Assembly (NCBI RefSeq): GCF_002803155.1
Contig: NZ_NNBP01000022.1
Span: 1-64,000, forward strand
Direction: 5' to 3'
Length of the DNA stretch: 64,000 nt
Source of the DNA: Streptomyces sp. CB02959
GTDB taxonomy: Bacteria > Actinomycetota > Actinomycetes > Streptomycetales > Streptomycetaceae
The notes beneath the pieces were generated by a model. The model was not told the DNA's origin, searched no databases, and saw only the letters and a list, made by a program, of their open reading frames with translations. Positions 27,206 to 34,392 of the stretch are shown here, one piece after another. The stretch's first letter is position 1. Every line of letters starts with the position of its first letter. The position numbers and the translations under genes are program-made.

Positions 27206-27937
27206 TCAGGCCCGTTGGTGACGGCGGGTCAGCCAGAGCACGCCGGCCGCGCCGGCCAGCAGCACGGTGCCGCCGAGGGTGCCCAGGGCGAGGGCGGAGT
27301 CCGCCGGTCCGGTCTGCGGCAGTTGGCCGCCGCCGGTCGAGCCGCCCGCCGCCGCGGAGCCACCGCTGCCGCCGGACCCGCCACTGCCGCCGGACCCGCC
27401 GCTGCCCTTCACGTCCAGGGACAGGGAAGGCTTGGGGTGGTTGCTCGGCGTGCAGGTGGTGGTGGTGCCCAGCGCCTTGATGGTGAGCGTGGAGGCGGTG
27501 AAGGTGACCTTCCCGCTGGCCTTCGGGGTGTACGTGCCGCTCAGGTCACTGATCTTGATCGGCGTGTTGGCCGGAATCGCCTGGTCGTTGGGCGGGCCGC
27601 TGACCGGCACCGTGCCGCTCTCCGCGCCGCCCAGCTGGATCACCGCGCTGGGCTTCATCGCGCCCTTGCCCAGTTCGACGGGGCTGGAGGAGACCCCCTT
27701 CTGGAACGACATCACGAGCTTGTACGAGCTCCCGCTGGGCGTTCCCTTGATGTCGATGGGCGAGACCGCCCCTTTGTTGCCGATCGGCGTCTTGCACTGG
27801 TAGTTGACGTCGACGACCTCGGCGTGTGCGACGGGTGCGGTGAACAGCACCGCGGAACCGGCCACTGTCACCGCGGCCGCGGCCAGCCCGGCCGCCCGCC
27901 GCGGCCGCCTGGCGTGCTGTGCGTGGAAGCGGGCCAC
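27206..27937 (-). CDS. Sortase-anchored surface protein with one paired-cysteine domain (LPQTG)
   Basis: A 243-aa wall protein and the first gene of the surface operon. It has a signal peptide (about 1-39, ending AHA), one domain of about 125 residues from C48 (YQCKTPIGNKG) to C162 (ALGTTTTCTP), a GSG-repeat linker (about 177-200), and LPQTG at 206-210 followed by a hydrophobic helix and RRHQRA. The domain is clearly related to domain 2 of the last operon gene: both open CKTPIG, share KGxxKPSxxxxxGG, and close ALGTTTTCTP. LPQTG rather than LAxTG hints at a different sortase preference from its partner. No sortase gene is in the window. Its function may be structural or adhesive, but this is inference. 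Confidence 0.82.
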   Translation of the reverse strand: MARFHAQHARRPRRAAGLAAAAVTVAGSAVLFTAPVAHAEVVDVNYQCKTPIGNKGAVSPIDIKGTPSGSSYKLVMSFQKGVSSSPVELGKGAMKPSAVIQLGGAESGTVPVSGPPNDQAIPANTPIKISDLSGTYTPKASGKVTFTASTLTIKALGTTTTCTPSNHPKPSLSLDVKGSGGSGGSGGSGGSGGSAAAGGSTGGGQLPQTGPADSALALGTLGGTVLLAGAAGVLWLTRRHQRA

Positions 27938-28133
27938 CTCGGATTCCCCTTCTCCCGGTCGGCGCGCCGCCCGATATTACTGACGGCACATCAGATTGGG
28001 CGCTCAAGGTACGCCCGGGAGGTTGCCGAGGGAAGGCACGGCACAGCTCCGATACGCGGCACCGCCCGGATCCGCCTGGAAGACCGCTCGCCCGGGCCAG
28101 GACCCGGCCACGACCCGGCCCCGGAAACGACGA

Positions 28134-28157
28134 AGCGCGGGCCCGTAGGCCCGCGCT
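28134..28157 (-). terminator. Hairpin after anti-sigma gene
   Basis: AGCGCGGGCC (28134-28143) and GGCCCGCGCT (28148-28157) form a perfect 10-bp stem with a 4-base loop, 26 bp beyond the stop of the minus-strand kinase-like gene. The rest of the gap to 27938 holds the surface-operon promoter region, in which I see no clear boxes. Confidence 0.65.
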
Positions 28158-28182
28158 CGGCATCCTCCGGTCCGCCGCCGCT

Positions 28183-28671
28183 TCAGGACGGGGCGGCCAG
28201 CTCCGCCCAGACGGTCTTGCCCGCACCGTCGGTGTTCCGCACCACGCCCCAGTCCAGGCACAGCCGCTGCACGATGAACATGCCGTGGCCGCCCGGACGT
28301 CCGGGGCGGTGCGGGCTGCGCGGCGCCGGCGAGCCCGCGCCCAGGTCGCTGACCTCCAGGCGGAGCACCTTGGCCGCACAGCGCAGCCGCAGCTCCTCGG
28401 GGCCCTCGGCGTGCAGGCAGGCGTTGGTGACCAGCTCGGAGACGACGAGCAGCACGTCCTCGGCCGCGGCCCGCTGATCGGCCGTGGCGGCCGGCAGCCA
28501 GCCCCAGTCGTGCAGCGCCTCCCGGGCGAAGTCGCGGGCCCGCGCCACGGTGCCCCGGGTGCCCGCCAACCGCAGCCGACGGATCTGACCTGCGGGTACG
28601 GCGGCGGAAGCGCCGGCGCCGCCCGGCTCCGGGCCGAGATCGCCCGGCGGGTACGGCCGGGTGGTGCTCAT
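28183..28671 (-). CDS. RsbW-like anti-sigma factor / serine kinase (HATPase_c)
   Basis: A 162-aa GHKL-type ATP-binding protein like RsbW/SpoIIAB. The ATPase motifs are visible: VLLVVSELVTNACLHA (N box), LRLEVSDLGAGSPAP (G1) and PGGHGMFIVQRLCLDWGV (G2). The first 40 residues are a Pro/Gly-rich extension. Such proteins hold a sigma factor inactive and phosphorylate an anti-sigma antagonist. It sits beside an anti-anti-sigma gene (172 bp upstream on the same strand) and a divergent sigma factor, forming a complete partner-switching set comparable to the sigI module of S. coelicolor. Direct interaction is inferred from this arrangement. Confidence 0.85.
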   Translation of the reverse strand: MSTTRPYPPGDLGPEPGGAGASAAVPAGQIRRLRLAGTRGTVARARDFAREALHDWGWLPAATADQRAAAEDVLLVVSELVTNACLHAEGPEELRLRCAAKVLRLEVSDLGAGSPAPRSPHRPGRPGGHGMFIVQRLCLDWGVVRNTDGAGKTVWAELAAPS

Positions 28672-28842
28672 CAGCGCTTCACCTCACCGATTCGCCTGTT
28701 CACGGACAACAGATAACTCACTGATTCAACGGATTCAGGTGTCTCCTGCCCGACCGGACCGCGAGAACACCCACTTCTTGGGTACGGAAGTTGTGACGCC
28801 GACTACGCGCCCGGAACGCATCCTTCCGGGCTTCCCGACCGG

Positions 28843-29211
28843 TCAGTCGACCAAGGCCGCGTCGAGTGAGTCGTGCACCGTGAAAACCGCCTCCGCGCCG
28901 GTGATCTCGAAGACCCGGGCCACCACCGGTTGCATACCGGCCAGATGGACGCCGCCCCCCGCGGCCTCCGCCTTCAGCCGGGCACCGAGCAAGACGTTCA
29001 GACCGGTGGAGTCCATGAATTCAAGAGGTGAGCAGTCCACCACGAGGCGTGCATATCCGTCGTCGACGCAGCCTTCCAGTGATTCCCGCAACAGATCCGC
29101 GGTGTGGTGATCCAGCTCACCCGCGACGGTCACGACCGCGCTGGGGCCGTGATGGCGGATCTCGACGTGAAGCCGACCCCGGCTTGCACTGCCGACCGTC
29201 CCGCGGTCCAT
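28843..29211 (-). CDS. STAS-domain anti-sigma factor antagonist
   Basis: A 122-aa single STAS domain like RsbV/SpoIIAA. The key loop reads PLEFMDSTGLNVLLG, with S68 in DSTG as the expected phosphorylation site of the partner kinase. VTVAGELDHHTADLL is the usual opening strand-helix. When unphosphorylated it would bind the anti-sigma protein and free the sigma factor. I use the ATG at 29211, preceded by AAAGGGG. An in-frame extension of 16 residues is possible but lacks a site. It is transcribed divergently from the sigma gene, with 272 bp between the start codons. Confidence 0.88.
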   Translation of the reverse strand: MDRGTVGSASRGRLHVEIRHHGPSAVVTVAGELDHHTADLLRESLEGCVDDGYARLVVDCSPLEFMDSTGLNVLLGARLKAEAAGGGVHLAGMQPVVARVFEITGAEAVFTVHDSLDAALVD

Positions 29212-29483
29212 GCGAGCGCACCCCTTTTGCTGCCTAGACGACTGTTGTGGTGACGACATTGCTTATGACTGCGCCCGTCGAACCCTACGCCTTCCTGACG
29301 CCCGCCGGTAGCCGTAGAAAGGGCATAGCGACGGATTGCGGACAACACGCACTTGCCTTCTTCCATCGAAGCCAGGTAGGCGTAGAAGGACACATTCGAA
29401 ACGGCCGGCTTTGGAGGCGCCGCACACCGCAGCTTCACGCAGAGGCTTCGGCAGCCATATGCCGAGAACGATGGAGGAGACAC

Positions 29484-30422
29484 ATGTCACCCCGGCTCGA
29501 CGAATTGCGCATCAAGGACGACCAACGCCCCGCATCGTCGACACCCCGGTCCGATGTGACCGGTCACATTCCTTCCCAGACGCACGCCGCGGCCACCGAG
29601 CCGGCGAGCGTGCCCGAGCTCGACGGCCTGCCCGAGATCCCACCGTTCGACGAAGTGGGTCCGGTGGATGCGAGGGCCCTGTCGAAAACCCTCTTCGGGC
29701 GTCTGGAATCGCTGGACGAAGGCACGCACGAATACGCCTATGTCCGTAACACCCTGGTCGAACTGAATCTCGCCCTCGTGAAGTTCGCGGCGTCCCGGTT
29801 CCGCTCCCGCAGCGAACCGATGGAGGACATCGTCCAGGTCGGCACCATCGGTCTGATCAAGGCGATCGACCGTTTCGAACTCAGCCGCGGCGTGGAATTC
29901 CCGACGTTCGCGATGCCTACCATCGTCGGCGAGATCAAGCGTTTCTTCCGCGACACCAGCTGGTCGGTGCGGGTTCCGAGGCGACTTCAGGAACTCCGCC
30001 TGGACCTGGCCAAAGCGGGCGACGAACTGGCGCAGAAGCTGGACCGGGCACCCACGGTCGGCGAACTCGCCGAACGCCTCGACATCACCAAGGACGAGGT
30101 CGTCGAAGGGATGGCCGCGAGCAACGCCTACACCGCGAGCTCGCTGGACGCCCAGCCCGAGGAGGACGACAGCGAAGGCGCGCTGGCGGACCGGATCGGT
30201 TACGAGGACCACGGCCTCGAAGGCATCGAATACGTCGAATCGCTGAAGCCGCTGATCGCCGAACTCCCGTCCCGGGACCGGAAGATCCTCTCGCTGCGCT
30301 TCGTCGCCAATATGACGCAGTCCGAGATCGGCGAGGAGCTGGGCATTTCCCAGATGCACGTCTCCCGGCTGCTCTCCCGCACCCTCGTCCGGCTCCGCAA
30401 GGGCCTGATGATCGAGGAATAG
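29484..30422 (+). CDS. sigI: SigB/SigF-type RNA polymerase sigma factor
   Basis: A 312-aa group 3 sigma factor with regions 2, 3 and 4. Region 2 shows LVKFAASRFRSRSEPMEDIVQVGTIG and IDRFELSRGVEFPTFA. Then GEIKRFFRDTSWSVRVPRRLQELR marks the SigB/F/G subfamily. Region 4 has LPSRDRKILSLRFVANMTQSEIG and ELGISQMHVSRLLSRTLVRLR. An unusual 55-residue acidic N-terminal extension precedes region 2. ATG 29484 has ATGGAGGAG upstream. Divergent anti-anti-sigma and anti-sigma genes, and the hut genes downstream, match the sigI neighbourhood of S. coelicolor as I remember it; the symbol is therefore tentative. It likely answers a stress signal through partner switching. Confidence 0.85.
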   Translation: MSPRLDELRIKDDQRPASSTPRSDVTGHIPSQTHAAATEPASVPELDGLPEIPPFDEVGPVDARALSKTLFGRLESLDEGTHEYAYVRNTLVELNLALVKFAASRFRSRSEPMEDIVQVGTIGLIKAIDRFELSRGVEFPTFAMPTIVGEIKRFFRDTSWSVRVPRRLQELRLDLAKAGDELAQKLDRAPTVGELAERLDITKDEVVEGMAASNAYTASSLDAQPEEDDSEGALADRIGYEDHGLEGIEYVESLKPLIAELPSRDRKILSLRFVANMTQSEIGEELGISQMHVSRLLSRTLVRLRKGLMIEE

Positions 30423-30470
30423 CCCCCGCGGTCGGCACCGGCCCGTGCGGCCGGCGACGCCCGTGCACAC

Positions 30471-30506
30471 GAGGGCCCGCCCCGGAAACGTCCGGGACGG
30501 GCCCTC
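30471..30506. terminator. Hairpin between sigma factor and hutI
   Basis: A 16-bp stem (30471-30486 with 30491-30506) has one G-U-type mismatch and a 4-base loop. It lies between the convergent stops of the sigma gene (30422) and hutI (30540), so it can act in both directions. Confidence 0.75.
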
Positions 30507-30539
30507 TGTGCGTCCGCCGGCGGTGCCGGACGCCGCCCC

Positions 30540-31721
30540 TCAGAGGCGAACGCCCTTGTGCCAGACGTCCGTCACCAGCGGCACGCCCGGACGGTAGGCG
30601 AGGTGGACATGGGACGGGGCGTCCAGCAGGAGCAGGTCCGCGCGGGCGCCGGGGCTGATCCGGCCGACGTCGTCCCGGCGCAGCGCCCGGGCGCCGCCCG
30701 CGGTCGCCGACCACACCGCCTCGTCGGGCGTCATCCCCATGTCGCGGACGGCCAGCGCGATGCAGAACGGCATCGAACTGGTGAAGGACGAGCCGGGGTT
30801 GCAGTCGGTGGAGAGCGCGACGGTGGCGCCGGCGTCGAGCAGCGGGCGGGCGTCGGGCCACTTGGCGCGGGTGGAGAACTCGGCGCCCGGGAGGAGCGTG
30901 GCGACGGTGTCGGACTGGGCCAGCGCGTCGATGTCGGCGTAGGTGAGGTGGGTGCAGTGGTCGGCGGAGGCGGCGCCGAGTTCGACGGCGAGCTGGACGC
31001 CGGGGCCGTGGCCGAGCTGGTTGGCGTGCACCCGGGGCATCAGGCCCTTGGCCTTGCCGGCGGTGAGGATGGCGCGCGCCTGGTCGCCGTCGAAGGCGCC
31101 GCGCTCGCAGAAGACGTCCACCCAGCGGGCGTGCGGGGCGCAGGCGTCCAGCATCGGGCCGGTGACCAGGTCGACGTAGCCGGCCGGGTCGTCGGCGTAG
31201 TCGGGCGAGACGATGTGGGCGCCGAGGAAGGTGACCTCGTCGGTGTGCGCGGCGGCGATGCGCAGCGCGCGGGCCTCGTCCTCGACGGTGAGGCCGTAGC
31301 CGGACTTGGTCTCCTGGGTGGTGGTGCCCTGGCGCAGGCCCTCGGCCAGGTAGCGGGCGACGTTGGCGTGCAGTGCGTCGTCGCTGGCGGCGCGGGTGGC
31401 GGCGACGGTGGTGCGGATGCCGCCGGCGGAGTAAGGGCGGCCGGACATCCGGGCGTTGAACTCGGCCGTGCGGTCGCCGGCGAAGACCAGGTGGGAGTGG
31501 GAGTCGACGAAGCCGGGGAGGCCCGCCCGGCCGGCCGCGTCGACGGCGTTGTCGGTGGCGGGTGCTTTGCTTGAGGGACCGACCCAGGCGATGCGGTCGC
31601 CGTCGACGACGACCGCGGCGTCCTGGATCAGACCGAGGGGGCCTTCACCGAGGGAGGGGTCGTTGGTGACGAGCTGGGCGATGTGGGTGATGGCGGTGGT
31701 CGGCGCTGAGGTCGTCGTCAT
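30540..31721 (-). CDS. hutI: Imidazolonepropionase
   Basis: A 393-aa amidohydrolase-fold enzyme that opens the ring of 4-imidazolone-5-propionate to give N-formimino-L-glutamate. The metal and substrate motifs are in order: PGFVDSHSHLVFAGDR, TTTQETKSGYGLTVEDE, GAHIVSPDYADDP, MPRVHANQLGHG and ALSTDCNPGSSFTSSM. ATG 31721 follows GAAGGAG. It is the last gene of a four-gene hut set running hutU, M20 hydrolase, hutF, hutI on this strand. The first pathway gene, hutH, is not in the window. An 86-bp gap with a hairpin-forming repeat separates it from hutF, so its level may differ from the upstream genes. Confidence 0.95.
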   Translation of the reverse strand: MTTTSAPTTAITHIAQLVTNDPSLGEGPLGLIQDAAVVVDGDRIAWVGPSSKAPATDNAVDAAGRAGLPGFVDSHSHLVFAGDRTAEFNARMSGRPYSAGGIRTTVAATRAASDDALHANVARYLAEGLRQGTTTQETKSGYGLTVEDEARALRIAAAHTDEVTFLGAHIVSPDYADDPAGYVDLVTGPMLDACAPHARWVDVFCERGAFDGDQARAILTAGKAKGLMPRVHANQLGHGPGVQLAVELGAASADHCTHLTYADIDALAQSDTVATLLPGAEFSTRAKWPDARPLLDAGATVALSTDCNPGSSFTSSMPFCIALAVRDMGMTPDEAVWSATAGGARALRRDDVGRISPGARADLLLLDAPSHVHLAYRPGVPLVTDVWHKGVRL

Positions 31722-31769
31722 CGCGGGGGTGTTCTCCTTCGTCCGCGGGCGGCGGGGCCCGGGCGGAGT

Positions 31770-31806
31770 GGGGGTACCTCCCAGCGGTAGCTGGGGGAGG
31801 GTGGGG
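31770..31806. repeat. GC-rich hairpin in the hutF-hutI junction
   Basis: CCTCCCAGC (31777-31785) pairs with GCTGGGGGAGG (31790-31800) around GGTA with a two-base bulge, inside runs of G. I believe short elements of this look recur between genes in Streptomyces, so it may be a dispersed repeat. In the hut mRNA it could weaken read-through into hutI. Confidence 0.45.
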
Positions 31807-31807
31807 G

Positions 31808-33163
31808 TCAGCCGCGCACGGTGGCGATGGCGTCGGCGAGCGCGGTGGGCACGTCGGGCACGCGCGTGTGCGTCCCGTCGCGGACGATCTGCCGACCACC
31901 CACGACGGTGTGCCGCACATCCGCCGCGGTGGCGGCGAATACGGCCGTCTCGGCGCCCAGTCGCGGCAGCGGTCCGGCGGTGCGTACGGAGTCCAGCCGG
32001 ATCGTGGTGAGGTCGGCGAGCGCCCCGGGTGCCAGGGTGCCCGCGTCGTCCCAGCCCAGGGCGGCGTGCCCGTCGGCGGTGGCGGCGCGCAGCAGGGCGG
32101 CGGCGGTCCAGTGGCCCCGGGTGCGGGTGCGCAGGCGCTCGTTCAGCTCCATGGCGCGGGCCTCTTCGAGCAGGTCGATGACGGCGTGGCTGTCGCTGCC
32201 GAGGGAGAGCGGGCTGCCCTGCTCCTGGAGCGCCACGGCCGGTCCGATGCCGTCGGCGAGGTCCCGTTCGGTGGTCGGGCACATGCACACGCCGGTGGTG
32301 CTGCCGCCGAGCAGGGCGATGTCCTCGTCGGTGAGGTGGGTGGCGTGCACGGCCGTGGTGCGCGGGCCCAGCACCCCGTGGTCGGCCAGCAGTCGGGTGG
32401 GGGTGCGGCCGTGGGCCGCCCGGCAGGCGTCGTTCTCGGCGGTCTGCTCGGAGAGGTGGACGTGCAGCGGTGCCTGCTGCTGCTGGGCCCAGTCGGCGAC
32501 GGTGCCCAACTCCGCGGCGGGGACGGCGCGTACGGAGTGCACGGCGGCGCCGATCCGGGCGTGTTCGGAGCCCTTGAGGGCGTCGGCGCGCTCCGCCCAG
32601 GCGTCCGCGGTGCCGTCGGAGAAGCGCAGTTGGTGCCGGTTGGGCGGATCGCCGAAGCCGGCGGAGAGGTAGGCGGTGTCGAGGAGGGTGATGCGGATGC
32701 CGGCGTCGGCGGCGGCCGCGATCAGTGCCTGCCCCATGGCGTTGGGGTCGTTGTAGCGGGTGCCGCCGGGCGCGTGGTGCAGGTAGTGGAATTCGCCGAC
32801 GCAGGTGATGCCGGCGAGTGCCATCTCGGCGTAGGCGGCGCGGGCGAGCGCGTAGTAGCTGTCCGGGGTGAGGCGCTCGGCGATGCCGTACATCACCTCG
32901 CGCCAGGTCCAGAAGGTGCCGCTGCCGACCTGGACGGTGCCGCGCAGGGCGCGGTGGAAGGCGTGGCTGTGGGCGTTGGCGAGGCCCGGGAGGGTCAGCC
33001 CGTAGAGGGCCTCGGCGCCCGGCGGGGGTGCCGGGGTGCCGGGGCGGACGGCCGTGATCCGGCCGTCCGCCACCGTCACGGCCACGCCCGGCTCGACGTG
33101 CGCGCCCAGCCAGGCGTGTTCGAGCCAGTACGTCATCGGTGTTGCCTGCGGCGTCAGCGGCAC
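31808..33163 (-). CDS. hutF: Formimidoylglutamate deiminase
   Basis: A 451-aa amidohydrolase that would convert N-formimino-L-glutamate to N-formyl-L-glutamate and ammonia. Metal-binding motifs are NAHSHAFHRALRG, HVHLSEQTAENDAC, AVHATHL and SLGSDSHAVIDLLEEARAME, in the layout of the HutF branch. Two starts compete. GTG 33163 has GGAGGGG 7 bases upstream and overlaps the end of the preceding gene by 10 bp. ATG 33136, nine codons later, has only a weak site. I chose the GTG. The gene lies between the M20 hydrolase and hutI, fitting the five-step histidine route through formylglutamate. Confidence 0.88.
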   Translation of the reverse strand: MPLTPQATPMTYWLEHAWLGAHVEPGVAVTVADGRITAVRPGTPAPPPGAEALYGLTLPGLANAHSHAFHRALRGTVQVGSGTFWTWREVMYGIAERLTPDSYYALARAAYAEMALAGITCVGEFHYLHHAPGGTRYNDPNAMGQALIAAAADAGIRITLLDTAYLSAGFGDPPNRHQLRFSDGTADAWAERADALKGSEHARIGAAVHSVRAVPAAELGTVADWAQQQQAPLHVHLSEQTAENDACRAAHGRTPTRLLADHGVLGPRTTAVHATHLTDEDIALLGGSTTGVCMCPTTERDLADGIGPAVALQEQGSPLSLGSDSHAVIDLLEEARAMELNERLRTRTRGHWTAAALLRAATADGHAALGWDDAGTLAPGALADLTTIRLDSVRTAGPLPRLGAETAVFAATAADVRHTVVGGRQIVRDGTHTRVPDVPTALADAIATVRG

Positions 33164-34392
33164 GCCAGCCCCTCCAGTACGTCGGCGAGTGCGGTGACCC
33201 CGGCGACGCAGTCGTCCTCGGTGGCCGCTTCCGCGGGCGAGTGCGAGACGCCGGTGGGGTTGCGGACGAACAACATGGCCGTCGGGACGGTTGCGGACAA
33301 AATACCCGCGTCGTGTCCGGCGCCGGTGCCCAGGACCGGTACCGGCCGCTCGGCCCTCTTGCCGAGGAGCGCGCCCAGTTCGTCCCGCAGGGCGTGCTGG
33401 AACTCCACGACCGGGGTGAAGGACTCGCGGACGACGTCCAGGTCGACCCCGTCGCGGGCGGCCCGCTCGGCGGCGGCCCGTTCGATCCCGCCGATCACGG
33501 TGTCCAGGGTGTCCTGGCCGGCGGCGCGGGCGTCCAGCCAGCCGCGGACCAGCGACGGGATGGCGTTGACGCCGTTCGGCTCGACGCTGATCTTCCCGAA
33601 GGTGGCCAGGGCGCCGGCCAGCCGGGCCTGCTCGCGGGCGGCGAGCACGGTCGCGGCGTAGGAGAGCATCGGGTCGCGGCGGTCCTCCAGGCGGGTGGTG
33701 CCGGCGTGGTTGGCCTCGCCCCGGAAGTCGAACCGCCAGCGGCCGTGCGGCCAGATGGCCGAGGCGATGCCGACCGGGTCCCCGGACAGGTCCAGGGCGC
33801 GGCCCTGCTCGACGTGGAGTTCGACGAACGCGCCGATGGCGGCGAGCCGTTCCGGGTCCGGGCCGATCGCCTCGGGGTCGTATCCGGCGCGCTCCATGGC
33901 CTGCGGGAGGGTGACGCCGTCGGCGTCCCGCAGGCGGTGCGCGGCCTCGGTGGTCAGCGCGCCGGCGGACAGCCGGGAGCCGACGCAGGCCAGGCCGAAG
34001 CGGGCGCCCTCCTCGTCGCCGAAGTTGACGATCGCCAGCGGCTTGGTGAACTCCACCCCGCGCGCCCGGAGTTCGTCGAGCGCGGCGAAGGAGGAGACCA
34101 CGCCGAGCGGGCCGTCGAAGGCGCCGCCGTCCGGGACGGAGTCCAGGTGCGAGCCGGTGACGACGGCGTCGCCGGGGGCCACGTCCTGGTAGGTGGTGGC
34201 GCCGAGCCAGGCCCACTGGTTGCCGTTGCGGTCGAGTTCGTAGGCGAGTCCGCGGGCCTCGGCCTGGGCCCGGAACCACGCGCGGCAGTCGGTGTCCGCG
34301 CCGGTCCAGGCGAAGCGGCGGTAGCCCCCGGAGGAGGAGTCGCGGCCGAGCGGCCGCAACTCCTCCCACATCTCGTGGAACGAGGAGGTCAC
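33154..34392 (-). CDS. M20-family amidohydrolase (allantoate amidohydrolase-like), likely N-formylglutamate hydrolysis
   Basis: A 412-aa binuclear metallohydrolase related to allantoate amidohydrolases and N-carbamoyl-L-amino-acid hydrolases. Motifs: VVTGSHLDSVPDGGAFDGPLG (metal His and Asp), IVNFGDEEGARFG (Glu pair), AFVELHVEQGRALD, EANHAGTTRLEDRRDPM and TGAGHDAGIL (C-terminal metal His). It is locked into the hut operon: its GTG start overlaps the hutU stop (GTGA, 34389-34392) and its end overlaps hutF. The pathway needs a formylglutamate hydrolase (HutG) after HutF and no classical HutG is here. I infer this enzyme fills that step. True allantoate or carbamoyl activity remains possible. 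Confidence 0.85.
   Translation of the reverse strand: MTSSFHEMWEELRPLGRDSSSGGYRRFAWTGADTDCRAWFRAQAEARGLAYELDRNGNQWAWLGATTYQDVAPGDAVVTGSHLDSVPDGGAFDGPLGVVSSFAALDELRARGVEFTKPLAIVNFGDEEGARFGLACVGSRLSAGALTTEAAHRLRDADGVTLPQAMERAGYDPEAIGPDPERLAAIGAFVELHVEQGRALDLSGDPVGIASAIWPHGRWRFDFRGEANHAGTTRLEDRRDPMLSYAATVLAAREQARLAGALATFGKISVEPNGVNAIPSLVRGWLDARAAGQDTLDTVIGGIERAAAERAARDGVDLDVVRESFTPVVEFQHALRDELGALLGKRAERPVPVLGTGAGHDAGILSATVPTAMLFVRNPTGVSHSPAEAATEDDCVAGVTALADVLEGLACR

Noticed and set aside
31808..34369. An 853-residue fusion of hutF with upstream sequence
   Set aside because: The N-terminal part is the M20 gene in another frame and is Arg-rich nonsense; a strong ribosome-binding site supports the start at 33163.
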